Program-made: the position numbers and the translations under genes
Part shown: positions 43,570 through 52,619 of the stretch, in pieces
How positions within the stretch are numbered: position 1 is the first letter of the stretch
How the letters are laid out: the number at the start of each line of letters is the position of its first letter
Notes under the pieces: generated by a model
The model's database searches: none
Told to the model about the DNA's origin: nothing
What the model saw: only the letters and a program-made list of their open reading frames with translations
Origin: JAMHWF01 sp048500255
GTDB lineage: Bacteria; Pseudomonadota; Gammaproteobacteria; Burkholderiales; Burkholderiaceae_C
Assembly: GCA_048500255.1 (NCBI GenBank)
Contig: JASNYH010000002.1
Location: forward strand, 806,001 to 870,000
Direction of reading: 5' to 3'
Length of the DNA stretch: 64,000 bases

Positions 43570-44829
43570 ATGGACAAACTCCTGATCCGCGGCGGTCGTC
43601 GATTGAGCGGCGAGGTGCCGGTGTCGGGCGCCAAGAACGCGGCGCTGCCCGAGCTCGTCGCCGCGCTGCTGAGCGCCGAGCCCATCACGCTGGCCAACGT
43701 GCCGGTGCTCAAGGACGTGTCGACGACGCTCGCGCTGCTGCGCAACATGGGCGTCGCCGTCGAGCGCAGCGACGAGCGGCCCGACGTGGTGGCGATCGAC
43801 GCCAGCCGCGTGACGATGCCCGAGGCGCCGTACGAGCTCGTCAAGACGATGCGCGCGTCGGTGCTCGTGCTCGGGCCGCTGCTGGCGCGCTTCGGCGAGG
43901 CGACGGTGTCGCTGCCCGGTGGCTGCGCGATCGGCTCGCGGCCGGTCGACCAGCACATCAAGGGCCTGCAGGCCATGGGCGCCGAGATCACGGTCGAGCA
44001 CGGCTACATCCTCGCCAAGGCGACCCGCCTGCGCGGCGCGCGCATCACGACCGACATGGTGACCGTCACCGGCACCGAGAACCTGATGATGGCGGCCACG
44101 CTGGCCGACGGCGTCACCGTGCTCGAGAACGCCGCGCAGGAGCCCGAGGTCGCCGACCTGGCCGAGATGCTGATCGCGATGGGCGCGCGCATCGAGGGCC
44201 ACGGCACGAGCCGCGTGCGCATCGAGGGCGTCGAGCGTCTGGGCGGCGTGTCGCACCGCGTCGTGCCCGACCGCATCGAGGCCGGCACCTTCCTGTGCGC
44301 CGTGGCTGCCGCCGGCGGCGAGGTCACGCTGCGCGATGCGCGCGCGCGCCACCTCGGCGCGGTGATCGACAAGCTGCGCGAGGCCGGCGTCGGCATCGAG
44401 TCGGGTGACGGTTTCATGCGCGTGCGCGCCGACGCCCGGCTGAAGGCGACCTCGTTCCGCACCAGCGAATACCCGGCGTTCCCGACCGACATGCAGGCGC
44501 AGTTCATGGCGCTGAACTGCATCGCCGACGGCGCCAGCACCGTCACCGAAACGATCTTCGAGAACCGCTTCATGCACGTCAACGAGCTGCTGCGCCTGGG
44601 CGCGAAGATCGAGGTCGACGGCCACACGGCGGTGGTGCAGGGCGTCGAGCGGCTGTCGGGCGCGACGGTGATGGCGACCGACCTGCGCGCCTCGGCCAGC
44701 CTGGTGATCGCCGGGCTGGTGGCGGAGGGCGAGACGGTGGTCGACCGCATCTACCACCTCGACCGCGGGTACGACCGCATGGAAGCCAAGCTGCGCGGCA
44801 TCGGCGCCGATATCGAGCGAATCAAATGA
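43570..44829 (+). CDS. murA: UDP-N-acetylglucosamine 1-carboxyvinyltransferase
   Basis: First committed step of peptidoglycan synthesis, transferring enolpyruvate to UDP-GlcNAc. 419 residues, exactly family length, from MDKLLIRGG. The substrate-site Lys-Asn (VSGAKNAALP) and the catalytic Cys in LPGGCAIGSRPVDQH are present, as is FPTDMQAQFMA. Overlaps hisG (ATGA), the standard Burkholderiales junction. Confidence 0.96.
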   Translation: MDKLLIRGGRRLSGEVPVSGAKNAALPELVAALLSAEPITLANVPVLKDVSTTLALLRNMGVAVERSDERPDVVAIDASRVTMPEAPYELVKTMRASVLVLGPLLARFGEATVSLPGGCAIGSRPVDQHIKGLQAMGAEITVEHGYILAKATRLRGARITTDMVTVTGTENLMMAATLADGVTVLENAAQEPEVADLAEMLIAMGARIEGHGTSRVRIEGVERLGGVSHRVVPDRIEAGTFLCAVAAAGGEVTLRDARARHLGAVIDKLREAGVGIESGDGFMRVRADARLKATSFRTSEYPAFPTDMQAQFMALNCIADGASTVTETIFENRFMHVNELLRLGAKIEVDGHTAVVQGVERLSGATVMATDLRASASLVIAGLVAEGETVVDRIYHLDRGYDRMEAKLRGIGADIERIK

Positions 44830-45473
44830 TCACGATCGCGTTGTCCAAGGGCCGCATCCTCGACGAAGTGCTGCCGCTGCTCGGGGCCGCCGGCATCGAC
44901 CTGGCCGACGACCCCGAACGCTCGCGCAAGCTCATCTTCGAGACGACGCGCCCCGGCGTGCGCGTCGTGCTGGTGCGCGCCACCGACGTGCCGACCTACG
45001 TCCAGTACGGCGGCGCCGACATGGGCGTCGCCGGACGTGACGTGCTGCTCGAGCACGGCGGCGACGGCCTGTACCAGCCGCTGGACCTGCGCATCGCGCT
45101 GTGCCGCCTGAGCGTGGCCGTGCGCAGCGATTTCGACTACGCCGCCGCCGTGCGCCAGGGCTCGCGCATCCGCGTCGCGACGAAGTACGTCGCCTGCGCC
45201 CGCGATCACTTCGCCGACAAGGGCGTGCACGTCGACCTGATCAAGCTCTACGGCTCGATGGAGCTGGCGCCGCTCACGGGCCTGGCCGACGCCATCGTCG
45301 ACCTGGTGTCGACGGGCAACACGCTGCGCGCCAACAATCTCGTCGAGGTCGAGAAGATCCTCGATGTGTCGTCGCGGCTCGTCGTCAACCAGGCCGCGCT
45401 CAAGCTCAAGCGCGAGCCGCTGCGTGCGCTGATCGACGCCTTTGCGTCGGCGGTCGGCAAGGAGACGCCGTGA
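44826..45473 (+). CDS. hisG: ATP phosphoribosyltransferase, short form
   Basis: First enzyme of histidine synthesis. At 215 residues it is the short catalytic form, which lacks the C-terminal regulatory domain and in other bacteria needs HisZ for activity; no hisZ is in the window. Signatures: LSKGRILDEVLPLL at the N terminus, GGADMGVAGRDVLLE, and DLVSTGNTLRANNL binding the phosphoribosyl group. Overlaps murA and hisD. Confidence 0.95.
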   Translation: MITIALSKGRILDEVLPLLGAAGIDLADDPERSRKLIFETTRPGVRVVLVRATDVPTYVQYGGADMGVAGRDVLLEHGGDGLYQPLDLRIALCRLSVAVRSDFDYAAAVRQGSRIRVATKYVACARDHFADKGVHVDLIKLYGSMELAPLTGLADAIVDLVSTGNTLRANNLVEVEKILDVSSRLVVNQAALKLKREPLRALIDAFASAVGKETP

Positions 45474-46795
45474 CGGTCGCGATGCGCACGCTGCGCAGCG
45501 CCGACGTCGGCTTCGACGCCGAGCTGCGCCGCCTGCTGCACTGGTCGGCCGAAACCGACCGCGACATCGAGACGCGCGTCGCCGCCATCCTCGCCGACGT
45601 GCGTGCGCGTGGCGACGTCGCCGTGCTCGAGTACACGGCGCACTACGACAGGCTGAACGCCGCGTCGATCGCCGAGCTGGAGCTGAAGCCGAACGACTTC
45701 GAGGCGGCGTTCGCGTCGATCACCACAGCGCAGCGCAGCGCGCTGCAGCAGGCCGCGGCGCGCATCCGCAGCTATCACGAGCGCCAGCTCGAGGCCTGCG
45801 GGCGCAGCTGGAGCTACCGCGACGCCGACGGCACGCTGCTCGGCCAGAAGGTGACGCCGCTCGACCGCGTCGGCATCTACGTGCCCGGCGGCAAGGCGGC
45901 CTATCCGTCGAGCCTGCTGATGAACGCCGTGCCGGCGCACGTGGCCGGCGTCGGCGAGATCGTGATGGTGGTGCCCACGCCCAGAGGTGAACGCAATGCC
46001 CTCGTGCTCGCCGCCGCGCACGTTGCCGGCGTGACGCGCGCCTACACGGTCGGCGGCGCGCAGGCCGTGGCGGCGCTCGCCTACGGCACCGCTACCGTGC
46101 CCAAGGTCGACAAGATCACCGGCCCCGGCAACGCCTACGTCGCCAGCGCGAAGAAGCGCGTCTTCGGTACGGTGGGCATCGACATGATCGCAGGGCCGAG
46201 CGAGATCCTCGTGCTGGCCGACGGCAGCACGCCGGCCGACTGGGTCGCGATGGACCTGTTCAGCCAGGCCGAGCACGACGAGCTGGCGCAGAGCATCCTG
46301 CTCTGTCCCGACGCTGCCTACGTCGAGCGCGTGCGCGGCGAGATCGAGCGCCTGCTGCCCGGCATGCCGCGCCGCGACGTGATCCGCGCATCGCTCGAGG
46401 GGCGCGGCGCGCTGATCGTCACGCGCAGCATGGAAGAGGCCTGCGAGATCAGCAACCGCATCGCGCCCGAGCACCTCGAGGTGAGCTCGCGCGAGCCGCA
46501 GCGCTGGGAGCCGCTGCTGCGACACGCCGGCGCCATCTTCCTGGGCGCCTACACCAGCGAGAGCCTGGGCGACTACTGCGCCGGCCCCAACCACGTGCTG
46601 CCCACGTCGGGCACGGCGCGCTTCTCCTCGCCGCTGGGCGTCTACGATTTCCAGAAGCGCAGCAGCCTGATCGAGGTCAGCGCCGCGGGCGCGCAGACGC
46701 TCGGCACGATCGCCGCCGAGCTGGCCTACGGCGAGGGGCTGCAGGCGCATGCTCAGGCGGCCGAGCTGCGGCTGGCGACGAAGGGCGCGCGATGA
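45470..46795 (+). CDS. hisD: Histidinol dehydrogenase
   Basis: Zinc enzyme performing the last two oxidations to histidine, 441 residues. Signatures include PLDRVGIYVPGGKAAYPSS, the NAD-binding TGPGNAYVASAKK, IDMIAGPSEILVLAD, the zinc/catalytic AEHDELAQ and IAPEHLEV, and NHVLPTSGTARF. GTG start overlaps the hisG stop (GTGA); an ATG four codons later is an alternative. Confidence 0.96.
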   Translation: MTVAMRTLRSADVGFDAELRRLLHWSAETDRDIETRVAAILADVRARGDVAVLEYTAHYDRLNAASIAELELKPNDFEAAFASITTAQRSALQQAAARIRSYHERQLEACGRSWSYRDADGTLLGQKVTPLDRVGIYVPGGKAAYPSSLLMNAVPAHVAGVGEIVMVVPTPRGERNALVLAAAHVAGVTRAYTVGGAQAVAALAYGTATVPKVDKITGPGNAYVASAKKRVFGTVGIDMIAGPSEILVLADGSTPADWVAMDLFSQAEHDELAQSILLCPDAAYVERVRGEIERLLPGMPRRDVIRASLEGRGALIVTRSMEEACEISNRIAPEHLEVSSREPQRWEPLLRHAGAIFLGAYTSESLGDYCAGPNHVLPTSGTARFSSPLGVYDFQKRSSLIEVSAAGAQTLGTIAAELAYGEGLQAHAQAAELRLATKGAR

Positions 46796-47880
46796 ACCTG
46801 CAAGAACGCATGCGCCGCGTGATCCGCCAGGACGTGCAGTCGATGCACGGCTATGCGATCCAGGCGAGCGCCGGGCTGGTCAAGCTCGACGCGATGGAAA
46901 ACCCGTTCCGCCTGCCCGAGGCGCTGCAGCGCGAACTCGGCGAGCGCCTCGGCCGCGTTGCCATCAACCGCTATCCGACGCAGTGCGTCGCCGACGTGCT
47001 CGACGCGCTGGCGCGGCACGTGAACCTGCCCGCGGGCTGCAAGCTGATGCTCGGCAACGGGTCGGACGAGCTGATCGGCCTGCTCGCGCTGGCCTGCGAC
47101 GTGCCCGGCGCCGCGATCCTGGCACCGCTGCCGGGCTTCGTGATGTACGAGATGTCGGCGCGGCTGCAGGGCCTGCGCTTCGTCGGCGTGCCGCTGACGC
47201 CGGCGTTCGAGCTCGACGAGGCGGCGATGCTCGCCGCCATCGAGCGCGAGCGCCCGGCGCTGACCTACGTCGCCTATCCGAACAACCCGACGGCCAACCT
47301 GTTCGACGAGCGCATCGTCGAACGCATCGTCGACGCCGTCGGCCGCCAGCCGGGCGGCCTCGTCGTCTTCGACGAGGCCTATCAGCCGTTCTCGTCGCGC
47401 AGCTGGCTGCCGCGGCTGGCGTCGCACGAACACGTGCTCGTGATGCGCACGCTGAGCAAGTTCGGGCTGGCCGGCGTGCGCCTGGGCTACATGGCCGGCG
47501 CCGCCGCGCTCGTCGACGAGATCGACAAGGTGCGCCCGCCCTACAACGTGAGTGCGCTCAACGCCGAGGCGACGCTGTTCGCGCTCGAGCACGCCGACGA
47601 GTTCGCGCGCCAGGCCGACGTGATCCGCCGCGAGCGCGCGCGGCTGGCCGAGGCCTTCGGGCGGCTGGCCGGCGTGACCGTGTTCCCGAGCGAAGCCAAC
47701 ATGATCCTGCTGCGCGTGCCCGATTCGAAGCACGCCTTCGAAGGCATGAGAGCGCGCGGCGTGCTCGTCAAGAACATCGCCGGCCTGCACCCGCTGCTGA
47801 AGAACTGCCTGCGCGTGACCGTCGGCACGCCCGACGAGAACACCCTGATGATCGATGCCCTGAAAGCGAGCCTCGCATGA
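46792..47880 (+). CDS. hisC: Histidinol-phosphate aminotransferase
   Basis: PLP aminotransferase making histidinol phosphate, 362 residues. Signatures: KLDAMENPF, LGNGSDELI, YPNNPTANLF, DEAYQPFSS, and the PLP-lysine region LSKFGLAGVRLGY. The C-terminal arginine region (NCLRVTVGTPDEN) is intact. Overlaps hisD and hisB by ATGA. Confidence 0.96.
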   Translation: MNLQERMRRVIRQDVQSMHGYAIQASAGLVKLDAMENPFRLPEALQRELGERLGRVAINRYPTQCVADVLDALARHVNLPAGCKLMLGNGSDELIGLLALACDVPGAAILAPLPGFVMYEMSARLQGLRFVGVPLTPAFELDEAAMLAAIERERPALTYVAYPNNPTANLFDERIVERIVDAVGRQPGGLVVFDEAYQPFSSRSWLPRLASHEHVLVMRTLSKFGLAGVRLGYMAGAAALVDEIDKVRPPYNVSALNAEATLFALEHADEFARQADVIRRERARLAEAFGRLAGVTVFPSEANMILLRVPDSKHAFEGMRARGVLVKNIAGLHPLLKNCLRVTVGTPDENTLMIDALKASLA

Positions 47881-48485
47881 CTGCTGCACCGACCGCCCCG
47901 CGCACCGCCGAAGTGATGCGCAACACGAAGGAGACGCAGATCCGCGTGCGCGTCGACCTCGACGGCAGCGGCGCATCGAAGCTCGCCACCGGCATCGGCT
48001 TTTTCGACCACATGCTCGACCAGGTGGCGCGCCACGGCCTGATCGATCTCGAGATCCAGGCGAAGGGCGACCTGCACATCGACGGCCATCACACGGTGGA
48101 GGACACCGGCATCACGCTCGGCCAGGCGGTCGCCCAGGCGGTCGGCGACAAGGCCGGCATCCGCCGCTACGGCCACGCCTACGTGCCGCTCGACGAGGCG
48201 CTGTCGCGCGTCGTCGTCGACTTCTCGGGCCGCCCGGGGCTGCACATGGACGTGCCGTTCAAGGCCGGCATGATCGGCGGCTTCGACACGCAGCTCACCT
48301 ACGAGTTCTTCCAGGGCTTCGCGAACCACGCGCTCGTGACGCTGCACATCGACAACCTCAAGGGCGACAACGCGCACCACCAGTGCGAGACCGTGTTCAA
48401 GGCCTTCGCGCGGGCGCTGCGCACGGCGCTCGAGGTCGATCCACGCCAGGGCGGTGTCATCCCCTCCACGAAGGGGACGCTGTAG
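47877..48485 (+). CDS. hisB: Imidazoleglycerol-phosphate dehydratase (monofunctional)
   Basis: Manganese-dependent dehydratase of histidine synthesis, 202 residues; no fused phosphatase domain, as usual outside enterics. Metal-binding motifs are FFDHMLDQVARHG, DGHHTVEDTGI, and DNAHHQCE. Overlaps the hisC stop by ATGA and is followed four bases later by hisH. Confidence 0.96.
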   Translation: MTAAPTAPRTAEVMRNTKETQIRVRVDLDGSGASKLATGIGFFDHMLDQVARHGLIDLEIQAKGDLHIDGHHTVEDTGITLGQAVAQAVGDKAGIRRYGHAYVPLDEALSRVVVDFSGRPGLHMDVPFKAGMIGGFDTQLTYEFFQGFANHALVTLHIDNLKGDNAHHQCETVFKAFARALRTALEVDPRQGGVIPSTKGTL

Positions 48486-48489
48486 CGCC

Positions 48490-49140
48490 ATGGCCCGTCG
48501 CGTCGTCGCCGTCGTCGACTACGGCATGGGCAACCTGCGCTCGGTGTCGCAGGCCGTCCTGCACGTGGCGCAGGACAGCGGTGTCGACGTCGTGGTGACG
48601 GCGCAGCCCGACGTGGTGCGCGCCGCCGAGCGCGTCGTGCTGCCCGGCCAGGGCGCGATGCCCGACTGCATGCGCGAGCTGCGCGACTCGGGGCTGCTCG
48701 ATGCCGTGCTCGAGGCCTCGGCGAGCAAGCCGCTGATGGGCGTGTGCGTGGGCATGCAGATGCTGCTCGATCGCAGCGAGGAGGGGCCCACCGAGGGCCT
48801 GGGCCTGATCCCCGGCGACGTGCGGCGCTTTCGCCTCGAAGGCCGGCGCCAGCCCGACGGCAGCCGCTACAAGGTGCCGCAGATGGGCTGGAACCAGGTG
48901 TCGCAGGTGCGGCCGCACGCGCTGTGGACCGACGTGCCCGACGGCGCCTGGTTCTACTTCGTCCACAGTTACTACGCGCGTCCGGCGAGCACGGCGCACA
49001 GCGTCGGTGAGTCCGAGTACGGCGATCGCTTTACCTGTGTCGTGGGCCGGGATAATATTTTTGCCACCCAGTTCCACCCCGAGAAAAGTGCTGCGCACGG
49101 CTTGTCCCTGTACCGCAACTTCCTGCGCTGGATGCCCTGA
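48490..49140 (+). CDS. hisH: Imidazole glycerol phosphate synthase, glutaminase subunit
   Basis: Class I glutamine amidotransferase feeding ammonia to HisF, 216 residues. The nucleophile Cys is in GVCVGMQM; the His-Glu pair is in QFHPEKS. VVDYGMGNLRSV and LPGQGAMPDCM are typical HisH segments. Works with HisF encoded two genes downstream. Confidence 0.96.
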   Translation: MARRVVAVVDYGMGNLRSVSQAVLHVAQDSGVDVVVTAQPDVVRAAERVVLPGQGAMPDCMRELRDSGLLDAVLEASASKPLMGVCVGMQMLLDRSEEGPTEGLGLIPGDVRRFRLEGRRQPDGSRYKVPQMGWNQVSQVRPHALWTDVPDGAWFYFVHSYYARPASTAHSVGESEYGDRFTCVVGRDNIFATQFHPEKSAAHGLSLYRNFLRWMP

Positions 49141-49182
49141 CCGCAGGCTCGGGTGACACCCACCCCCACCGCCCGCCCCGCC

Positions 49183-49929
49183 ATGCTGTTGATCCCCGCC
49201 ATCGACCTGAAGGACGGCAAGTGCGTTCGCCTGAAGCAGGGCGACATGAACGCATCGACCACCTACGGCGACGATCCGGCCGCCGTGGCACGGCGCTGGG
49301 TCGAGCAGGGCGCGCGGCGGCTGCACCTGGTCGACCTCAACGGCGCGTTTGCCGGCAAGCCCGTCAACGAGGGCGCGATCAAGTCCATCCTCGCCGCCGT
49401 CGGCGACGAGATCCCCGTGCAGCTCGGCGGCGGCATCCGCGACCTCGACACCATCGAGCGCTACCTCGACGACGGCCTGTCCTACGTCATCATCGGCACC
49501 GCCGCCGTCAAGAGCCCGGGCTTCCTCAAGGACGCCTGCAGCGCCTTCGGCGGCCACATCATCGTCGGCCTCGACGCGCGGGACGGCAAGGTCGCCACCG
49601 ACGGCTGGAGCAAGCTCACCGGCCACGAAGTCGTCGACCTGGCCAGGAAGTTCGAGGACTACGGCGTCGAGGGCGTGATCTACACCGACATCGGTCGCGA
49701 CGGCATGCTCACCGGCATCAACGTCGACGCCACCGTCAAGCTCGCGCAGGCGCTGTCGATCCCCGTCATCGCGTCGGGTGGGCTGAGCGGCATCGCCGAC
49801 ATCGAGCGGCTGTGCGAAGTCGAGGACGAGGGCATCACCGGCGTGATCTGCGGCCGCGCCATCTACACCGGCGCGCTCGACTTCGCCGCGGCGCAGAAGC
49901 GCGCCGACGAGCTCAACGGCGCCGCCTGA
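49183..49929 (+). CDS. hisA: ProFAR isomerase
   Basis: TIM-barrel isomerase of histidine synthesis (phosphoribosylformimino-AICAR-P isomerase), 248 residues. It begins MLLIPAIDLKDGKCVRL, with the catalytic Asp in PAIDLKDG and phosphate loops with GGGIRDL and SGGLSG. A GTG ten codons upstream is possible but unneeded. Homologous to HisF two half-barrels on. Confidence 0.96.
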   Translation: MLLIPAIDLKDGKCVRLKQGDMNASTTYGDDPAAVARRWVEQGARRLHLVDLNGAFAGKPVNEGAIKSILAAVGDEIPVQLGGGIRDLDTIERYLDDGLSYVIIGTAAVKSPGFLKDACSAFGGHIIVGLDARDGKVATDGWSKLTGHEVVDLARKFEDYGVEGVIYTDIGRDGMLTGINVDATVKLAQALSIPVIASGGLSGIADIERLCEVEDEGITGVICGRAIYTGALDFAAAQKRADELNGAA

Positions 49930-49974
49930 CCGACCTTCATCTTCCATCGTGCGGCCGGTCCGCGCGCCCGCCCC

Positions 49975-50763
49975 ATGCTCGCCAAACGCATCATCCCCTG
50001 CCTCGACGTGACCGGCGGACGCGTCGTCAAGGGCGTCAACTTCGTCGCGCTGCGCGACGCCGGCGACCCGGTCGAGATCGCCGCGCGCTACAACGAGCAA
50101 GGTGCCGACGAACTGACCTTCCTCGACATCACGGCCACCAGCGACGAGCGCGACCTGATCCTGCACATCGTCGAGGCAGTGGCGAGCCAGGTGTTCATCC
50201 CGCTGACGGTCGGCGGCGGCGTGCGCACGGTCGACGACGTGCGGAGACTGCTCAACGCCGGCGCCGACAAGGTGAGCTTCAACTCGGCGGCGGTCGCCGA
50301 CCCGCAGGTGATTCGCGACGCGTCGGCCCGCTACGGCGCGCAGTGCATCGTCGTGGCGATCGACGCCAAGGCGCGGCGCGACGCCGACGGGATGCCGCTG
50401 GCCGGCGCAGGCGGAGGCTGGGACGTCTACACCCACGGCGGGCGACGCAACAGCGGCCTCGACGCCGTGCAGTGGGCGCGCCGCATGGCCGAGCAGGGCG
50501 CCGGCGAGATCTTGCTCACCAGCATGGACCGCGACGGCACGAAGTCGGGCTTCGACCTCGCGCTGACGCGGGCCGTCAGCGACGCCGTCGACGTGCCCGT
50601 CATCGCTTCGGGCGGCGTCGGCACGCTCGAACACCTGGTCGACGGCATCCAGAAGGGTGGCGCCGACGCAGTCCTCGCGGCGAGCATCTTCCACTACGGC
50701 GAGCACACCGTCGGCGAGGCCAAGGCGCTGATGGCCGCGCGCGGCATCCCGGTGCGGCTGTGA
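49975..50763 (+). CDS. hisF: Imidazole glycerol phosphate synthase, cyclase subunit
   Basis: TIM-barrel cyclase partner of HisH, 262 residues, starting MLAKRIIPCLDVTGGRVVKG. Catalytic Asp residues lie in CLDV and in LTSMDRDGTKSGFD; phosphate loops are GGGVRTVDD and ASGGVGT. In most Burkholderiales hisI and hisE follow; here the stop overlaps rsmD instead (GTGA), and neither gene is in the window. Confidence 0.96.
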   Translation: MLAKRIIPCLDVTGGRVVKGVNFVALRDAGDPVEIAARYNEQGADELTFLDITATSDERDLILHIVEAVASQVFIPLTVGGGVRTVDDVRRLLNAGADKVSFNSAAVADPQVIRDASARYGAQCIVVAIDAKARRDADGMPLAGAGGGWDVYTHGGRRNSGLDAVQWARRMAEQGAGEILLTSMDRDGTKSGFDLALTRAVSDAVDVPVIASGGVGTLEHLVDGIQKGGADAVLAASIFHYGEHTVGEAKALMAARGIPVRL

Positions 50764-51362
50764 GCGCCGCACGGCGCCATGCCGGGGCGCCGCCGCCGCA
50801 CGAGGTGCGCATCATCGGCGGTGTATGGAAACGCAGCCGCCTGCCGGTGGCCGATCGGCCCGGACTGCGGCCGACACCGTCGCGGCTGCGCGAGACGCTC
50901 TACAACTGGCTCGGCCAGGACCTGACCGGCTGGCGCTGCATCGATGCCTTCGCGGGCAGCGGCGCGCTCGGCTTCGAGGCGGCGTCGCGAGGCGCGGCCG
51001 ACGTGGCGATGTTCGAGTCCGACCGCCAGCTCGCGCGCTCGCTGGCGGCCACGCGCGCACGGCTGGGGGCGGCGCAGGTGCGTGTCGAGGCCGTCGATGC
51101 CCTGGCCGGCATGGCGCGCTGCGCGCCTGCCAGCATCGACCTCGTGCTGCTCGATCCGCCGTTCGACGCGCCTGCGGCGCTGCAGGCGGCGGCGATCGAA
51201 GCAGCGGCGCGCGTCGTCGCGCCGGGCGGCTCGATCTACGTCGAGTCGGCGGCGCCGCTCGACGCCGCGACGTTCGCGCCGCTCGGGCTCGCAGCCTGGC
51301 GCACGGCGCGCGCCGGCGCCGTGCACGCCGCGCTGCTGCGGCGCGCGCAGGCGGCCGGCTAA
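50760..51362 (+). CDS. rsmD: 16S rRNA (guanine966-N2)-methyltransferase RsmD
   Basis: S-adenosylmethionine-dependent methyltransferase acting on the 30S subunit, 200 residues. Family signatures: RIIGGVWKRSRLPV, RPTPSRLRETLYNWL, DAFAGSGALGFEAASRGA and the catalytic LLDPPF. The start is GTG overlapping the hisF stop. Usually found next to coaD, as here. Confidence 0.93.
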   Translation: MSAARRHAGAPPPHEVRIIGGVWKRSRLPVADRPGLRPTPSRLRETLYNWLGQDLTGWRCIDAFAGSGALGFEAASRGAADVAMFESDRQLARSLAATRARLGAAQVRVEAVDALAGMARCAPASIDLVLLDPPFDAPAALQAAAIEAAARVVAPGGSIYVESAAPLDAATFAPLGLAAWRTARAGAVHAALLRRAQAAG

Positions 51363-51396
51363 ACTGACGCGCCTGCTCCGCAGCGCAGGAGACTGC

Positions 51397-51894
51397 ATGA
51401 CTTCCACCACCCAGCTGACGGCCGTCTACCCCGGCACCTTCGACCCGATGACGCTCGGCCACGAGGATCTGGTGCGCCGCGCCAGCCGGCTGTTCGAGCG
51501 GCTGATCGTCGCCATCGCCGTCGGCCACCACAAGCGCACCATGTTCACGATCGACGAGCGGCTGGCGATCGCGCAGGAGCTTTGCGCGGCCTATCCCAAC
51601 GTCGAGGTGATCCCGTTTCGCGGCCTGCTGCGCGACTTCGTCGTCGAGCACGACGGCAAGGTCGTCGTGCGCGGCCTGCGCGCCGTGAGCGACTTCGAGT
51701 ACGAGTTCCAGATGGCGGGCATGAACCGCCAGCTGATGCCCGACGTCGAGACGCTGTTCCTCACGCCCAGCGACCAGTACCAGTTCGTCAGCGGCACCTT
51801 CGTGCGTGAGATTGCCACCTTGGGAGGTGATGTCTCCAAGTTCGTGGCACCCTCGGTGCACCAGCGATTGAAGGAGCGCGTGCAGCGCCCCTGA
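51397..51894 (+). CDS. coaD: Phosphopantetheine adenylyltransferase
   Basis: Penultimate step of coenzyme A synthesis, 165 residues. Nucleotidyltransferase motifs PGTFDPMTLGHEDLVRRA, VVRGLRAVSDFEYEFQM and the ISS-type SGTFVREIATLGGDVSKFV are present. AGGAG-type site eleven bases upstream. Third of the rsmD-coaD-ferredoxin group. Confidence 0.96.
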   Translation: MTSTTQLTAVYPGTFDPMTLGHEDLVRRASRLFERLIVAIAVGHHKRTMFTIDERLAIAQELCAAYPNVEVIPFRGLLRDFVVEHDGKVVVRGLRAVSDFEYEFQMAGMNRQLMPDVETLFLTPSDQYQFVSGTFVREIATLGGDVSKFVAPSVHQRLKERVQRP

Positions 51895-51910
51895 ACCGCG
51901 AGCCGCGACG

Positions 51911-52186
51911 ATGGCCCTGATCATCACCGACGACTGCATCAACTGCGACGTCTGCGAGCCCGAGTGCCCCAACCAGGCGATCTCGATGGGCCCGGAGATC
52001 TACGTCATCGACCCGGCGAAGTGCACCGAGTGCGTCGGCCACTTCGACACGCCGCAGTGCCAGCAGGTCTGCCCCGTCGCCTGCATCCCCGTCGACCCGA
52101 AGCACGTCGAGTCGAAGGAGGCGTTGTGGGCCAAGTACCGCCGGCTGCAGGCCGGCGCGGCGGCCAAGGCGCCGGCCAAGGCCTGA
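51911..52186 (+). CDS. YfhL-family 2[4Fe-4S] ferredoxin
   Basis: A 91-residue low-potential ferredoxin with two cluster sites: CINCDVCEPECP, and a second one with eight residues between the second and third cysteines (CTECVGHFDTPQC then CPVACIP). That spacing is the YfhL/AlvinFd feature. The alanine/lysine-rich tail is extra. Seventeen bases after coaD. Confidence 0.94.
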   Translation: MALIITDDCINCDVCEPECPNQAISMGPEIYVIDPAKCTECVGHFDTPQCQQVCPVACIPVDPKHVESKEALWAKYRRLQAGAAAKAPAKA

Positions 52187-52187
52187 G

Positions 52188-52619
52188 TCAGTCGGCCGAA
52201 GCGGCCGCCTTCGTCTTCTGTTTCTTCGGCCGCGGCTCGCCAGGCACGCGATAGGCCTGCGGCTTGGGCGGTGCCGATGCCGGCGCCGTTGCCGCGGGCA
52301 CCGGTCGGGCGTTGAAGCCGGTCGCGCGCGCAGGCCGTGCAGCCGATTCCCGCGCACGCCGATCGCGTTCGAGCTGCTCGGCCCGCCGGGCGTCGGCCTT
52401 GGCCGACTCGCGCGCGGCGCGGCGCTCGCCCTCGCTGCGGGGATCGGCGGCGTCGACCGGGCGACCGCCGGGGCAGGGCTCCTGCTGGTAGACGCGGCCG
52501 TCGGGGCCGCAACGCCAGGCGGGCGGCTGGGCGGCGACGCCAGCGGTGGGCGACAGGAGCAGCAGCAGCGCGCACGCCGCCGCCGCAAACTGCCGCAGCG
52601 CCGCGCCGCGCGTCGTCAT
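52188..52619 (-). CDS. DUF4124-like exported protein
   Basis: A 143-residue exported protein. A signal peptide ends near AGVAAQ. A short cysteine-containing segment (WRCGPDGRVYQQEPCPGGR) resembles DUF4124, where such residues often form a small disulfide domain. A charged, probably coiled-coil stretch (ERRAARESAKADARRAEQ) and a proline/alanine-rich tail follow. Its ATG overlaps the pth stop, so it is co-transcribed with pth. Function unknown. Confidence 0.75.
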   Translation of the reverse strand: MTTRGAALRQFAAAACALLLLLSPTAGVAAQPPAWRCGPDGRVYQQEPCPGGRPVDAADPRSEGERRAARESAKADARRAEQLERDRRARESAARPARATGFNARPVPAATAPASAPPKPQAYRVPGEPRPKKQKTKAAASAD

